Origin: Candidatus Pedobacter colombiensis
GTDB taxonomy: Bacteria > Bacteroidota > Bacteroidia > Sphingobacteriales > Sphingobacteriaceae
DNA: 64,000 bases
NCBI GenBank assembly: GCA_029202485.1
Contig: CP119313.1
Location: 4,712,001 to 4,776,000, forward strand
Direction: 5' to 3'
In this document: one piece after another, positions 19,401-27,848 of the stretch
Layout of the letters: each line of letters starts with the position of its first letter
Numbering within the stretch: the stretch's first letter is position 1
Program-made: the position numbers and the translations under genes
Notes under the pieces: generated by a model
What the model was told of the DNA's origin: nothing
The model's input: the letters and a program-made list of their open reading frames with translations, nothing else
Database searches by the model: none

Positions 19401-19835
19401 CAACACGCGTCCTCGTATAGGTAAATCCTTGATTACAACAACTTCAACCAGCCTGTTTTTAACAATTATGGTTTTATCTTTAATGCTATAGGTGAGAGGC
19501 TGATCTTTAAAACAAAGGTCTAGCACTTGCTCAACGGATGCATTATTAACGTTCAAGGTAACAGGCCTGGCCTTAGCCAGCATTCCTGCATTATAGAAAA
19601 GCTCATAGCCCGCCTGCTTTCTTATTTTCTGAATTACCTGTTCGAGAGGAGCGCCATTTTCTTTCAGTGTTATCTGGGCATAGCCGGTTGCGCTAGCGTT
19701 CAGTATCACTGAAATCAATATTATAAAAGTCAGTTTCAATTTTAATAATATATTGGCATAAATACGGCCTAATAAGCTGTACTTAAATGTCATGTAAAAA
19801 TTCATACATTTGTTTTGTTTGGGTTTAAGGTCCAA
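16419..19835 (-). CDS. SusC/RagA-family TonB-linked transporter with STN domain, system 2
   Basis: 1138 aa. Domains in order: leader MNFYMTFKYSLLGRIYANIL, signal (LKLTFIILISVILNASATGYAQ), STN domain (about 55-115, LEQVIQKIRKQAGYELFYN), carboxypeptidase-like domain (about 136-210, GRVLDENGKPIPGASIRVKG), plug (SILKDAASTAVYGSRASNGVIVIET) and barrel ending SFSLTANFQ. The STN domain couples it to the FecR encoded upstream. The preferred start may be ATG 19805 (MNFY), matching the system 1 SusC. It imports an unknown substrate across the outer membrane using TonB energy. Confidence 0.95.
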   Translation of the reverse strand: MDLKPKQNKCMNFYMTFKYSLLGRIYANILLKLKLTFIILISVILNASATGYAQITLKENGAPLEQVIQKIRKQAGYELFYNAGMLAKARPVTLNVNNASVEQVLDLCFKDQPLTYSIKDKTIIVKNRLVEVVVIKDLPIRGRVLDENGKPIPGASIRVKGTPGLVTASTVDGSFKINVNTENDILLVSYVGYKTQEIKLKANQGPLTIKMEVSENNMKDVVITGMMTVKKESFSGATASFSGEDLKAIGNVNVIQSLRTLDPSFLLMENNITGSNPNVLPTIELRGQTSITTQGLRDEFSNDPNQPLFILDGFETSLKSIVDLDMNRVASISILKDAASTAVYGSRASNGVIVIETIRPKAGELNLTYTTDGNIDFADLSSYNLMNAREKLEFERLSGRYIIHPRFGTPIQQMALDDLYASRLKDVEKGIDSYWLNEPIQTGYAQRHSISVSGGEKDITYSVGGDIRNVEGSMIGSGRKTWGTRLNLTYRNSKINISNMLYVNGYNSKESNYGDFSKWANMNPYFDKTTASGRYLLELQNPFQPSLFERVENPYYATTLGSFDREKNFSLTNNTQARYNINKSLLITASFQIVKGTTEANKFISPLDNKYVSASALEKGSLTNSTTNNLGLTGNIALNYSKVINKHSITGMLRTEVSNVEYNRNGYIAVGFPNSSNGNARFAYGFAENGRPAVSQTTSRRNSIISSANYSYDNRLNFDASFTYDGTTSFGNANKYSPFFSIGSSWNLHNEGFLKKEEWIDLLRVRANFGITGNQNFSSYTSVSTYNFDTNYNYFGQGLYLSSLGNENLKWQNTYNTSLGIDAAFWKNRLNVQLNGYRKYTDPLVVAVSLPPSTALTAYPINAGTLDVKGLEAIIRVSPIYNPTKGTVWTLGLTASHYTQRYDNFNNILEGLNEGLRKSKSLTRYRDGGDPADIWTVPSLGIDPANGNEIFLKKDGSYSYEYDYKDQVVVGNTRPKLEGVFSSTLSFKNFNFGLNFRYILGQDIFNSALFNKVENISMSQLLTNNQDKRALYDRWKTPGDVSEFRNISIIDRTAYQGLIYNTEMSSRFVQRENSLTLEAANLGYNFRDRSWMKQARLTNLRLNAFTGEIFRISTVKRERGISYPYARTVSFSLTANFQ

Positions 19836-19893
19836 TGTTTAGTAAAGTCGATTTATTTAACAGCCTGTCCCGAACAATACTCTGAAAGAGTTT

Positions 19894-19928
19894 AATCCAG
19901 GGGCGTTGCAACCGCTCCTGGATTTTTT
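19894..19928 (+). terminator. Hairpin in fecR-susC spacer, T-tailed on the plus (antisense) strand, copy 2
   Basis: Arms at 19894-19905 and 19913-19924 (AATCCAGGGGCG / CGCTCCTGGATT) with loop TTGCAAC. On the plus strand it pairs fully with one G-U and runs into six T; on the minus strand that pair is A-C. Core, mismatch position and TTGCA-containing loop match the system 1 element at 5109-5142. Confidence 0.62.
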
Positions 19929-19962
19929 GTTTCTGGAATTACTGTTTGTGAAATAGTAGAAG

Positions 19963-21084
19963 TTATGGCATCACAGTAATCCTCCTTCCCTCAATCTTAA
20001 AGTGAACAGTTCCTGTTTCTTCAATGTTATAAAGCACTTGTTTTATGCTTTTATTCCTGGACACCGTAATGCCGAAAGTCATTTTTCCTAGTTCAGGAGG
20101 ACATATCACATCCACATCGTACCACCTGGAAATCTTCCGCATAATGCTGCCAAGGTCTTCATTATTAAAAACAAATGAATTTTCTTTCCAGGCTATTACA
20201 TCATCAGTATTTACTGCTTCAACATGGATAGATTTTTGGTTCGCAACAGCTTGTTGTCCAGGTTTAAGAATTACTGTTTCTGTGCCAATGGCAACGCTTA
20301 CCCTTCCCTCAACCAATGTTGTTTTAATCTGCTCCTCATCATTATAGGAATTGATGTTAAAATGAGTCCCTAGAACTTCTACAACCTGACGACCTGAAAC
20401 AACCCTAAAAGGCTTATATTTATTTTTAGCCACTTCAAAATACCCTTCACCATTCAACTCAACTTTACGTTCATCTCCTTCAAAAGAAGTAGGGAATTTT
20501 ATTGAAGATGCTGCATTGAGCCATACCTTTGTACCATCAGGCAAATTGATTTGATATTGCCCTCCACGTGGCGTTTCAACAGTATTGTAAACTGGTGCAT
20601 TTCCTGTTTCATTTTCTTTACTAACCGAATAAATGATCTGGCCATCTTTATTCTTTGTGATCAAGATACCTGGTTGGCTTGCCAAGGTACCATTAACCGC
20701 ATCATCAAGCGCTATAGTTGAACCATCGGCCAATGTTAAGATCGCCTTATTCCCACCTGGAACAATATTGGCTGCCCGATCGCTATTAACGGGCTGAGTG
20801 TACTTCTTTTGATAAAAAAATAAAGCAGTAAGCGTACAAATGAATACTGCAGCCACAGCCGCTATTTTACGCCAAAGCTTAACTGTTCCCATAGGAAGTT
20901 CATGAACAGGTAAAGTCTTCCAAACCCGAGCCTTTACTTCCGCCAATACTTCAGAATTTAGATCGGCTGGCGTCATATCTTTATCTTCCAAATACCAACT
21001 TTCCAACACAGCAAGTTCCTCTTCAGTACAATTACCCGTTTTGAATTTTAATAATAATTCCTTTGCTTTAATATCTCGCATCAA
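19963..21084 (-). CDS. FecR-family anti-sigma factor, system 2
   Basis: 373 aa. Cytoplasmic N-terminus with EEELAVLESWYLED, a membrane span (IAAVAAVFICTLTALFFY), then the FecR domain (TPRGGQYQINLPDGTKVWLNAAS, KVELNGEGYFEVAKN, EVLGTHFNINSY) and the DUF4974 C-terminus (GSIMRKISRWYDVDV). It strongly resembles the system 1 FecR in the periplasmic half. It sits 135 bases after the sigma gene and 127 before SusC, the standard order. It should relay the STN signal to the sigma factor encoded at 21220-21786. Confidence 0.94.
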   Translation of the reverse strand: MMRDIKAKELLLKFKTGNCTEEELAVLESWYLEDKDMTPADLNSEVLAEVKARVWKTLPVHELPMGTVKLWRKIAAVAAVFICTLTALFFYQKKYTQPVNSDRAANIVPGGNKAILTLADGSTIALDDAVNGTLASQPGILITKNKDGQIIYSVSKENETGNAPVYNTVETPRGGQYQINLPDGTKVWLNAASSIKFPTSFEGDERKVELNGEGYFEVAKNKYKPFRVVSGRQVVEVLGTHFNINSYNDEEQIKTTLVEGRVSVAIGTETVILKPGQQAVANQKSIHVEAVNTDDVIAWKENSFVFNNEDLGSIMRKISRWYDVDVICPPELGKMTFGITVSRNKSIKQVLYNIEETGTVHFKIEGRRITVMP

Positions 21085-21219
21085 TGTATTCCCTCTTTAT
21101 ATAATGAACCCAAAAGCATAAATTAGATTCATAGCTTTAAAGAATTGCCCCTTTAAATGATAGACGGCAAAGGGTACAGGCATGGGGTATAAAGAAATAA
21201 TAAAAATTTAAAATAAATT

Positions 21220-21786
21220 TTACACACATAAGAAAAGAGTCATTCCGAGCTTTGAACGTAGAATTTTCAAGGCATTATTGACTTGTTTCCGAACGGTTTG
21301 TTCAGATATGTTGAGTTGTGCGGCGATTTCCTTATGACTCATTACCTGTTTGCGACTCAATTCAAAGACTTCCCGCATTTTTGGGGGTAATTCTGCAATA
21401 CCTTTTTCTATCAGGGCACTTAGCTGTCGTTCGCGCACCCGATGATCGGTAATACAGTAGCCCTGATCTATAAAATTCTGCAATGAGTTCACATATTTTG
21501 TTTCCACCTGCAGATGTGAGATCACATCCATAATCCGATTACGAACCGAGGTATACAAATAGGCTGCAAGACTGGATCTGATTGTTAGTTCCGCTCTTTT
21601 ATTCCACAATCCCGCAAAAAGCTCGTGAATAACATCCTGTGCTTCTTCTTTGTCATTCAACCTACGAAAAGCATGAAGAAATAATTCATCAAAATAACGG
21701 TTATAAATTACAGTATAGGCATTTACATCCCCCTCTTTAAGGAGATCCGTTAATTCCAGATCTGAAAGCGAGCCATAAATCAACAT
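21220..21786 (-). CDS. ECF RNA polymerase sigma factor, system 2
   Basis: 188 aa. Region 2: YTVIYNRYFDELFLHAFRRL and EAQDVIHELFAGLWNK. Region 4: LPPKMREVFELSRKQVMSHKEIAAQLNISEQTVRKQVNNA. It resembles the system 1 sigma (both contain ALIEKG/EKEV-x-LPPKMREXFELSRK), so the two systems probably share ancestry and might cross-talk. It starts the minus-strand system 2 transcript, divergent from the permease gene at 21962. Confidence 0.94.
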   Translation of the reverse strand: MLIYGSLSDLELTDLLKEGDVNAYTVIYNRYFDELFLHAFRRLNDKEEAQDVIHELFAGLWNKRAELTIRSSLAAYLYTSVRNRIMDVISHLQVETKYVNSLQNFIDQGYCITDHRVRERQLSALIEKGIAELPPKMREVFELSRKQVMSHKEIAAQLNISEQTVRKQVNNALKILRSKLGMTLFLCV

Positions 21787-21918
21787 AATGCCTACGAAGT
21801 TAAACTCAAATTTTACCGCCTTACCTGATAAAATTTCATAAAACCAAAAGTAGGATTAAATAGATAAATATCAAATCACCGAAAAATATTCAATATAAGT
21901 TCCCATTTTTGCTAAAAT

Positions 21919-21935
21919 TCTGAATGATATTCAGA
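21919..21935. promoter_or_regulatory. Operator-like inverted repeat upstream of the permease gene
   Basis: TCTGAAT-GAT-ATTCAGA is a perfect 7-bp dyad with a 3-base centre, 27 bases before the permease start in the spacer it shares with the system 2 sigma gene. Size and symmetry fit a dimeric regulator site. No regulator is assigned. Confidence 0.35.
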
Positions 21936-21961
21936 TCGTAATTAAATAAATACCATAAATA

Positions 21962-23395
21962 TTGAAACAAGCTGACCAAAAGCCTGAAGATCAAAAACTC
22001 AAAAGAGGTTTACAAAACAGACATATTCAGTTAATTGCCCTTGGGGGAGCCATAGGCACAGGATTATTTCTCGGCATTGGTCCGGCAGCCGTATTGGCTG
22101 GTCCCTCCGTAATCTTAGGCTATGCACTAGCCGGTATTATTGCCTTTTTTATCATGCGTCAGTTAGGCGAAATGGTGGTTGAAGAGCCCGTTTCGGGTAG
22201 TTTTAGCCACTTTGCCAATAAGTACTGGGGATCTTTTGCCGGCTTTGCTTCTGGCTGGAACTATTGGGTATTATATATCCTGGTGAGTATGTCGGAGTTG
22301 ACTGCCATTGGCATTTACGTACATTTCTGGTGGCCTGAAATCCCGCTTTGGTCATCGAGTCTTTTCTTTTTTATAGCTATTAATGCCCTAAACCTCACTT
22401 CTGTTAAGGTGTATGGCGAGGTGGAATTTTGGTTTTCAATCATAAAGGTCGTAGCCATTATTGCCATGATCGTTTTTGGTGTTTATTTGCTTTTTAGTGG
22501 TAACGGAGGCCAGCAGGCCAGCATTCAAAACTTATGGAATAATGGTGGTTTTTTCCCAAAGGGCTTGTTTAGTGCAGATGGAAAAGGGGGCTTTCAGGGA
22601 TTGTTTGCTGCAATTGCATTAATCATGTTTTCATTTGGTGGGTTGGAATTAATTGGGATAACAGCGGCAGAGGCAGAGCAGCCTGAAAAGACGATTCCTA
22701 AGGCTACGAATCAGGTGATTTACCGGATTCTCATTTTTTATGTAGGTGCACTTGTGATCCTATTTTCATTATCTCCATGGAAAAACATTACCACGGATAG
22801 TAGTCCTTTTGTAATGGTTTTTGAAAGTTTAAAAGGCTTTCAATTTACGCTTATGGGTAAAACAATTTACTTTACAAGTGTGATTGCTAATGCGCTTAAT
22901 GTTATTGTATTGACAGCTGCATTGTCTGTTTATAATAGTTGTGTTTACAGTAATAGCAGGATGTTGTTTGGATTGGCTGAACAAGGAAATGCACCTTCTT
23001 TTTTATCGAAGCTGAATAAAAATTCAGTCCCCATAAATGCAATTCTAATATCAAGCTTATTTGCCGCGGTATGTATTATCATCAACAAGCTAATGCCGGA
23101 GAAGGCATTGGAGATTTTAATGTCGCTGGTCGTTTCCTCGCTAATTATCAATTGGCTAATGATCAGTATTACCCATTTGAAATTCAGAAGGAATAAAGAG
23201 GCAGATCAGATAAAGACCAAATTTCCTTCTTTTATCTATCCGCTATCGAACTATATATGCCTGGTATTTCTCGTAGGTATTTTAGGGATTATGTGGATAA
23301 CGGGATTGAAAATATCGGTTGAGTTGATTCCGGCATGGATTTTACTGCTATATATTTGTTACCTGTTGGTCAGTAAAAAGCAAAGGATAAGGTAA
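21962..23395 (+). CDS. aroP: Aromatic amino acid permease of the AroP/PheP type (APC superfamily)
   Basis: 477 aa, twelve predicted membrane spans. The protein follows enterobacterial AroP closely from memory: LKRGLQNRHIQLIALGGAIG, TGLFLG, IMRQLGEMVVEEPVSGSFSHF, FAGFASGWNYWVLYILV, ITAAEAEQPEKTIPKATNQV and LTAALSVYNSCVYSNSRMLFGL. Proton-coupled uptake of aromatic amino acids is the best guess; phenylalanine-specific or general amino acid transport is possible. No ATG exists before residue 60, so translation starts at TTG 21962, four residues before the conserved region's lead-in. Strand and function differ from the flanking SusCD loci. Confidence 0.88.
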   Translation: MKQADQKPEDQKLKRGLQNRHIQLIALGGAIGTGLFLGIGPAAVLAGPSVILGYALAGIIAFFIMRQLGEMVVEEPVSGSFSHFANKYWGSFAGFASGWNYWVLYILVSMSELTAIGIYVHFWWPEIPLWSSSLFFFIAINALNLTSVKVYGEVEFWFSIIKVVAIIAMIVFGVYLLFSGNGGQQASIQNLWNNGGFFPKGLFSADGKGGFQGLFAAIALIMFSFGGLELIGITAAEAEQPEKTIPKATNQVIYRILIFYVGALVILFSLSPWKNITTDSSPFVMVFESLKGFQFTLMGKTIYFTSVIANALNVIVLTAALSVYNSCVYSNSRMLFGLAEQGNAPSFLSKLNKNSVPINAILISSLFAAVCIIINKLMPEKALEILMSLVVSSLIINWLMISITHLKFRRNKEADQIKTKFPSFIYPLSNYICLVFLVGILGIMWITGLKISVELIPAWILLLYICYLLVSKKQRIR

Positions 23396-23420
23396 AATAC
23401 AATAGAAAAGTTAACTTCAT

Positions 23421-23428
23421 TATCTTTG
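23421..23428 (+). promoter_or_regulatory. Candidate -7 box TATCTTTG for leaderless hemW
   Basis: TATCTTTG fits the Bacteroidetes TAnnTTTG -7 consensus and ends 4 bases before the hemW ATG, so the transcript would begin at or next to the start codon. I see no clear -33 TTTG at the right spacing. Confidence 0.4.
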
Positions 23429-23432
23429 TCAA

Positions 23433-24572
23433 ATGGCCGGAATTTATATCCATATCCCTTTCTGTAAAAAGGCTTGTACCTATTGCGACTTTCATTTCAG
23501 TACTTCCTTAAAATATGTTGATGAAATGACAGATGCCATTTGTGCGGAGATTATTAAAAAAAAGGATAGGATAACCGACCAGGTAGGCAGTATTTACTTT
23601 GGTGGCGGAACCCCCTCAGTACTGCCGACAAAAGGATTTGAGAAAATATTCAATACGCTAACCCAACATTTCTCTATCTCCTCGGACGCCGAAATTACCA
23701 TTGAAGCAAATCCGGATGATCTGGTAGCGAAGAAAATAGCTGAACTCCGGCAACTTCCGGTAAACAGATTCAGTATAGGCATACAATCTTTTTTTGAGGA
23801 AGACTTGATCTGGATGAACAGAGCTCATACCGCAGCAGGAGCCGAAGATTGTATTAAGCGCAGTCAGGATGCCGGATTTGAAAACCTGAGCATAGACCTG
23901 ATTTATGGTTATCCATTATTAACAGATAGTAAATGGCTTAGCAATATCAATAAAGCTATTGAATTTCAAACACCTCATATCTCTGCTTATTCCCTAACTG
24001 TTGAACCGAGAACTGCACTTGCCAGTGCAATCAAGAGAGGACAACAACCGCCAGTTAATGACGAGCAAAGTGCTGCCCAGTTTATCACTTTAATTAAAAA
24101 ACTAAAAGAAGCCGGCTTTGAACAATACGAGATTTCTAATTTTAGTAAGCCCGGGAAGTATGCCATTCACAATACCAATTACTGGCGTGGCATTCCGTAT
24201 TTAGGTATAGGTCCATCAGCACATGGTTTTGATGGCCAAACCCGTTACCTAAACATTGCCAACAATGCACATTACCTGCAACATTTGCAAAAAGGAGAAC
24301 TGGCAGAAACTATTGAAGAACTTGACCAGTACGACAGGTTTAATGAATACATCATGACTTCTTTACGTACCATGTGGGGAACTGATTTAAATAAAATTGC
24401 TGCTGATTTTGGCCAGTTATTTTTGACAGATACGCTAAAAGCGATAAAGCCTTTTATAGAACGGGCATGGCTAATCCAGGAGAATAACCATTTAATTTTG
24501 ACACAGGAAGGTAAATTATTTGCGGATTACATCGCATCTGAATTATTCCTTATACAAAATGACCATCTTTAA
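23433..24572 (+). CDS. hemW: HemW-type radical SAM protein (heme chaperone)
   Basis: 379 aa. The radical SAM motif is HIPFCKKACTYCDF (Cys11, Cys15, Cys18), binding a 4Fe-4S cluster and SAM. Next come YFGGGTPSVL and the Asp/Glu-rich SAM segment IEANPDDL, then RFSIGIQSF. The C-terminal HemN-like domain includes NYWRGIPYLGIGPSAHGFDG. The CxxxCxxC-DF context lacks the fourth cysteine seen in true coproporphyrinogen dehydrogenase HemN, which favours HemW, a heme-trafficking protein. Followed 16 bases later by a dehydrogenase gene on the same strand. Confidence 0.93.
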   Translation: MAGIYIHIPFCKKACTYCDFHFSTSLKYVDEMTDAICAEIIKKKDRITDQVGSIYFGGGTPSVLPTKGFEKIFNTLTQHFSISSDAEITIEANPDDLVAKKIAELRQLPVNRFSIGIQSFFEEDLIWMNRAHTAAGAEDCIKRSQDAGFENLSIDLIYGYPLLTDSKWLSNINKAIEFQTPHISAYSLTVEPRTALASAIKRGQQPPVNDEQSAAQFITLIKKLKEAGFEQYEISNFSKPGKYAIHNTNYWRGIPYLGIGPSAHGFDGQTRYLNIANNAHYLQHLQKGELAETIEELDQYDRFNEYIMTSLRTMWGTDLNKIAADFGQLFLTDTLKAIKPFIERAWLIQENNHLILTQEGKLFADYIASELFLIQNDHL

Positions 24573-24588
24573 AATAAAATATTAAGCC

Positions 24589-25374
24589 ATGAAGAATAAG
24601 GTTGTTTGGATTACCGGCGCATCATCCGGTATTGGTGAAGCATTGGTATATGCTTACGACAAAGCTGGCGCTAAACTTATCCTGTCATCTCGCAATCGAG
24701 ATGAGCTATACAGAGTTAAAAGAGCCTGTAAAAGCCCTGTTAACATTCATGTCCTGCCTTTAGATCTTGAAAATACAGTTTCACTTGCAGACAAGGCTGA
24801 AGAGGCCCTCCGCATTTATGGTCATGTGGACCTACTTATCAATAGCGGTGGGATTAGTCAACGCAGCCTTGCCCTGGAAACAACATTGCAAACGGAACAG
24901 CGACTGATGAGTGTAAACTTCTGGGGAACAGTTATGCTTAGCAAAGCAGTATTACCAAATATGATTGCCAAAGGTGGCGGAAAAATTGTTTGCATCAGTA
25001 GCCTTGTGGGTAAATTTGGCACACGCCTTCGTTCTTCGTACGCGGCTTCAAAACATGCTTTACATGGCTATTTTGATTCTTTACGAGCTGAAGTATTTGA
25101 TAAAAACATTCAAATCACGCTCATTTGCCCTGGTTTTGTTAAAACCAATGTAACCTTGAATGCATTAACCGCTAATGGGGCTCCTTATGGCATAAATGAT
25201 CACGGCCCCGAAACAGGGATTAGTCCTGAAGAATGCGCCAAACAAATTGTAAGTGCCATTAATGCCAATAAAGAAGAAGTATACATTGGTGGCAAAGAGG
25301 TTAAGGCTGTTTTATTTAAACGTCTCTTCCCTTTACGTTTTTCCAAATATTTGAGAACAGCTAAAGTAACTTAA
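24589..25374 (+). CDS. Short-chain dehydrogenase/reductase (classical SDR)
   Basis: 261 aa Rossmann fold. N-terminal nucleotide motif WITGASSGIGEAL (TGxxxGxG); the NNAG-equivalent is LINSGGISQRS; catalytic Ser in CISSLVGKFG and the YxxxK pair in SSYAASKHALHGYF. ICPGFVKTNV follows. The overall pattern resembles DHRS7-like eukaryotic and bacterial SDRs. NAD(P)-dependent oxidoreductase; substrate not inferable. Probably co-transcribed with hemW. Converges with the FGE gene at 25401 across a short palindromic spacer (CAAACGTTTG at 25377-25386). Confidence 0.9.
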   Translation: MKNKVVWITGASSGIGEALVYAYDKAGAKLILSSRNRDELYRVKRACKSPVNIHVLPLDLENTVSLADKAEEALRIYGHVDLLINSGGISQRSLALETTLQTEQRLMSVNFWGTVMLSKAVLPNMIAKGGGKIVCISSLVGKFGTRLRSSYAASKHALHGYFDSLRAEVFDKNIQITLICPGFVKTNVTLNALTANGAPYGINDHGPETGISPEECAKQIVSAINANKEEVYIGGKEVKAVLFKRLFPLRFSKYLRTAKVT

Positions 25375-25400
25375 CGCAAACGTTTGTGTAATTTTCAATA

Positions 25401-26522
25401 TCAATTGGCAACGCACCTAAAACCGGTGTTTTCCAGTGCTGTATCTACTGAAGACTTCATTTTAGAGCTTACTCTGTAACCTTTACAATAAGAGGAATGA
25501 CACATAAAGGATCCGCCTCTGATAATCTTTTTAGGAATAGTAGGCTCTTCCGGGTCAAAGCTTTCTGCAGGTCCTTTGGGGTTACTTTGTTTACCCTTCT
25601 GTGTTTTATAATAATCCGGGGTATACCAATCCGCAGTCCATTCCCATACATTGCCCGACATATCATACAATCCGTATCCATTTGCGGCGAATGATTTTAC
25701 CGGAGCTACACTTGCAAACCCATCGGTCTTTAAATCGGTATAAGGGAATTCACCTTGCCAGGTATTTGCTTTGATCTTACCCTGAGTTAAATCTTCATCA
25801 CCCCAAGGGTATTTTTTACCTTTAAGTCCGCCACGTGCTGCATACTCCCATTCAGCCTCGGTAGGCAAGCGTTTCCCAGCCCATTTTGCATAAGCCGCAG
25901 CATCAATCCAGGACACCTGAGTAACCGGATAATTATCTTTACCTATAATGTTGCTTTTAGGTCCTTGTGGATGTTTCCAATTAGCACCTTCAGTCCAACT
26001 CCACCATTGCGATACGTCATTAATATTTATACGTTTAGCAGGTTTTTTAAAAGTTAATGCAGCTGGCTGCAATAGTTCATCGGCTGGTTTAGGCGTTCCC
26101 GGCGGCAATTGCTTTTTCAGTTCTTCCCAGTCCGGTTTACGCTCGGCCTGAGTTACATAGCCTGTAGCTTTTACAAAACGTGAAAACTGGGCATTAGTTA
26201 CCTCTGTTTCATCAATCCAAAAACCATCAACTGCCACTTCATGTACCGGATATTCATCAGGACGACCTTCATTATCCGCAGCTCCCATTGCAAAATCTCC
26301 GGTCGGAATAAATTTCATTCCCTCATGCGAAACCTTTCCCTTTTCCTGCTCTGAACCCAGGGAATCTATCCCCTTAATGGCACCAAACCGTTTAGGTAGC
26401 TTCGCATCACAGCAACTTAAGTCTTTTTTTACAGCTGTAGCAGTCTGCTCATTTGTATTGTTCTTTTGCTTACAGGAAATGATAATAAGGACTGCAAACA
26501 GGGATAAAATAGCTCTTTTCAC
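25401..26522 (-). CDS. Formylglycine-generating-type (SUMF1/FGE-sulfatase) lipoprotein
   Basis: 373 aa. Lipoprotein signal LFAVLIIISCKQKNN, then the FGE/SUMF1 domain from about residue 70: FAMGAADNEGRPDEYPVHEV, WIDETEVTNAQFSRFV, YPVTQVSWIDAAAYAKWAGKRLPTEAEWEYAARGG, GLYDMSGNVWEWTADWY and RGGSFMCHSSYCKGYR near the end. Cys341 and Cys346 occupy the CxxxxC positions that are catalytic in genuine FGE (Cys336/Cys341 in human), whereas most bacterial SUMF1 relatives lack them. It therefore could oxidise a sulfatase cysteine to formylglycine outside the cytoplasm. No sulfatase is encoded in the window. It is the last gene after DUF1800 and DUF1501. Confidence 0.9.
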   Translation of the reverse strand: MKRAILSLFAVLIIISCKQKNNTNEQTATAVKKDLSCCDAKLPKRFGAIKGIDSLGSEQEKGKVSHEGMKFIPTGDFAMGAADNEGRPDEYPVHEVAVDGFWIDETEVTNAQFSRFVKATGYVTQAERKPDWEELKKQLPPGTPKPADELLQPAALTFKKPAKRININDVSQWWSWTEGANWKHPQGPKSNIIGKDNYPVTQVSWIDAAAYAKWAGKRLPTEAEWEYAARGGLKGKKYPWGDEDLTQGKIKANTWQGEFPYTDLKTDGFASVAPVKSFAANGYGLYDMSGNVWEWTADWYTPDYYKTQKGKQSNPKGPAESFDPEEPTIPKKIIRGGSFMCHSSYCKGYRVSSKMKSSVDTALENTGFRCVAN

Positions 26523-26562
26523 AGGGCTAAATTAATGATAAAAAGGATAGTACAAAAACCAG

Positions 26563-27831
26563 CTACCTCATTACACCGATTTTGTTACCTTCCCAATCAG
26601 GAAACAGTACCTTATCGTTATTGATGTTCAGATGCTTATCCGCGACCTCACTAAACACACTTCTAAAATCGGTGGTTACAGCGAGATCCCTGCCATCTTC
26701 AAGGTTTTCTACGGCCAGTGGATTAACAAGACCGTGCACTAGTCCGCCATTAACACCATTGCCCAAAATAAAATTGCAAGATGCCCTTCCATGGTCGGTT
26801 CCACCAGTACCATTTTGTTTTACTGTGCGCCCAAATTCAGTCATTGTCATCACCGTTAAATCATCCTGATAAGTCCCCATATCCGTCCAAAAAGCCATAA
26901 TGCTTTCACTCAAATCATTTACATTTCTGGCAAAGATCCCGGTTTCTGCACCCTGATTAAAATGCGTATCCCAACCTCCGGATTCAGCAAAAGCAACTTC
27001 CATTCCTACATCCATTTTAATTAACTGAGCAATTTGTTTTAGCGAATTACCCAATGCAGAATTAGGATATACAGCGTTGTTTGATGGTTTATAGTTTTTT
27101 GTATCAACTTTTTGAAGCATTTTCATGGCATCAAAACTTTCTTTTCCGGTTTCTTTCAATAAACCCGACGAAGTGGTATCATACAAATCTTCGAAGCTTT
27201 TTGCCGCCATATTTGCTCCTTTAACATTGCCTCTTAATTGTATATTAAAATCCTGCAGGTTGCTAATTGCCACTGCCGGATTTTCACCATAAAATGATCT
27301 TGGTAAAGATGAAGTTAAGCTAACGCCCTGAAAAGGGGTAGTTGCGGCATCATGTCCCAACAAGCCGACCGCACGGTTTAACCAGCCACTATCCGTACCC
27401 TTTCTGAAAGGCGTACCAGACTCCATATAATCCTGTGCATCAAAATGTGATCGGGTATTATTTGGGGAACCTATACCATGGACAATTGCCATTCTCTTTT
27501 CCCTAAAGATGCGTTCAAAAGCCGCCATTGAAGGATGTAAACCAAAACGACCATCCAGATCTATCAATGGAGTTGTTTTACCTCCTTTAGCAGCGCTCAT
27601 AAACAAGGTCGGGCGGGCGGCCTTTAAGTAATTATCAGTAAAGGGTGTTACAGCCATTAAGCCATCCATTGCCCCACGCTGAAAAATACAAACCATTATC
27701 TTTTTCCTTTTAAACAACCCGGGAGCTTTTGTTCCTGCTACAGCTTCAGCTAAAAAACCGGGAATCCCCCCTAACCCTATGCCAAATAGGGCTAATCCAC
27801 CTGCTTTTATAAATCCTCTTCTTGAAGTCAT
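26563..27831 (-). CDS. DUF1501 protein, Tat-exported
   Basis: 422 aa. The N-terminus MTSRRGFIKAGGLALFGIGLGG is a twin-arginine signal. The DUF1501 body has CIFQRGAMDGLMAVTPF, HSDAQDYMESGTP-like (SHFDAQDYMESG), ESGGWDTHFNQG, MTEFGRTVKQNGTGGTDHGRA and GGLVHG, an alkaline-phosphatase/sulfatase-like fold with metal-ligand-like Asp/His residues. It regularly pairs with DUF1800 and the two genes here are 17 bases apart. Function unknown; an exported hydrolase is plausible. Confidence 0.92.
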   Translation of the reverse strand: MTSRRGFIKAGGLALFGIGLGGIPGFLAEAVAGTKAPGLFKRKKIMVCIFQRGAMDGLMAVTPFTDNYLKAARPTLFMSAAKGGKTTPLIDLDGRFGLHPSMAAFERIFREKRMAIVHGIGSPNNTRSHFDAQDYMESGTPFRKGTDSGWLNRAVGLLGHDAATTPFQGVSLTSSLPRSFYGENPAVAISNLQDFNIQLRGNVKGANMAAKSFEDLYDTTSSGLLKETGKESFDAMKMLQKVDTKNYKPSNNAVYPNSALGNSLKQIAQLIKMDVGMEVAFAESGGWDTHFNQGAETGIFARNVNDLSESIMAFWTDMGTYQDDLTVMTMTEFGRTVKQNGTGGTDHGRASCNFILGNGVNGGLVHGLVNPLAVENLEDGRDLAVTTDFRSVFSEVADKHLNINNDKVLFPDWEGNKIGVMR

Positions 27832-27848
27832 GATTATATTTTTAAGGT

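Noticed and set aside
21962..23395. Recent transfer of the permease gene from proteobacteria
   Set aside because: The protein resembles AroP strongly, but base composition looks like the neighbours and this family is naturally well conserved; I cannot support transfer without a tree.
25375..25400. Palindrome CAAACGTTTG as a terminator or operator
   Set aside because: Only 10 bases, no T-run, located between convergent stops; could be chance.
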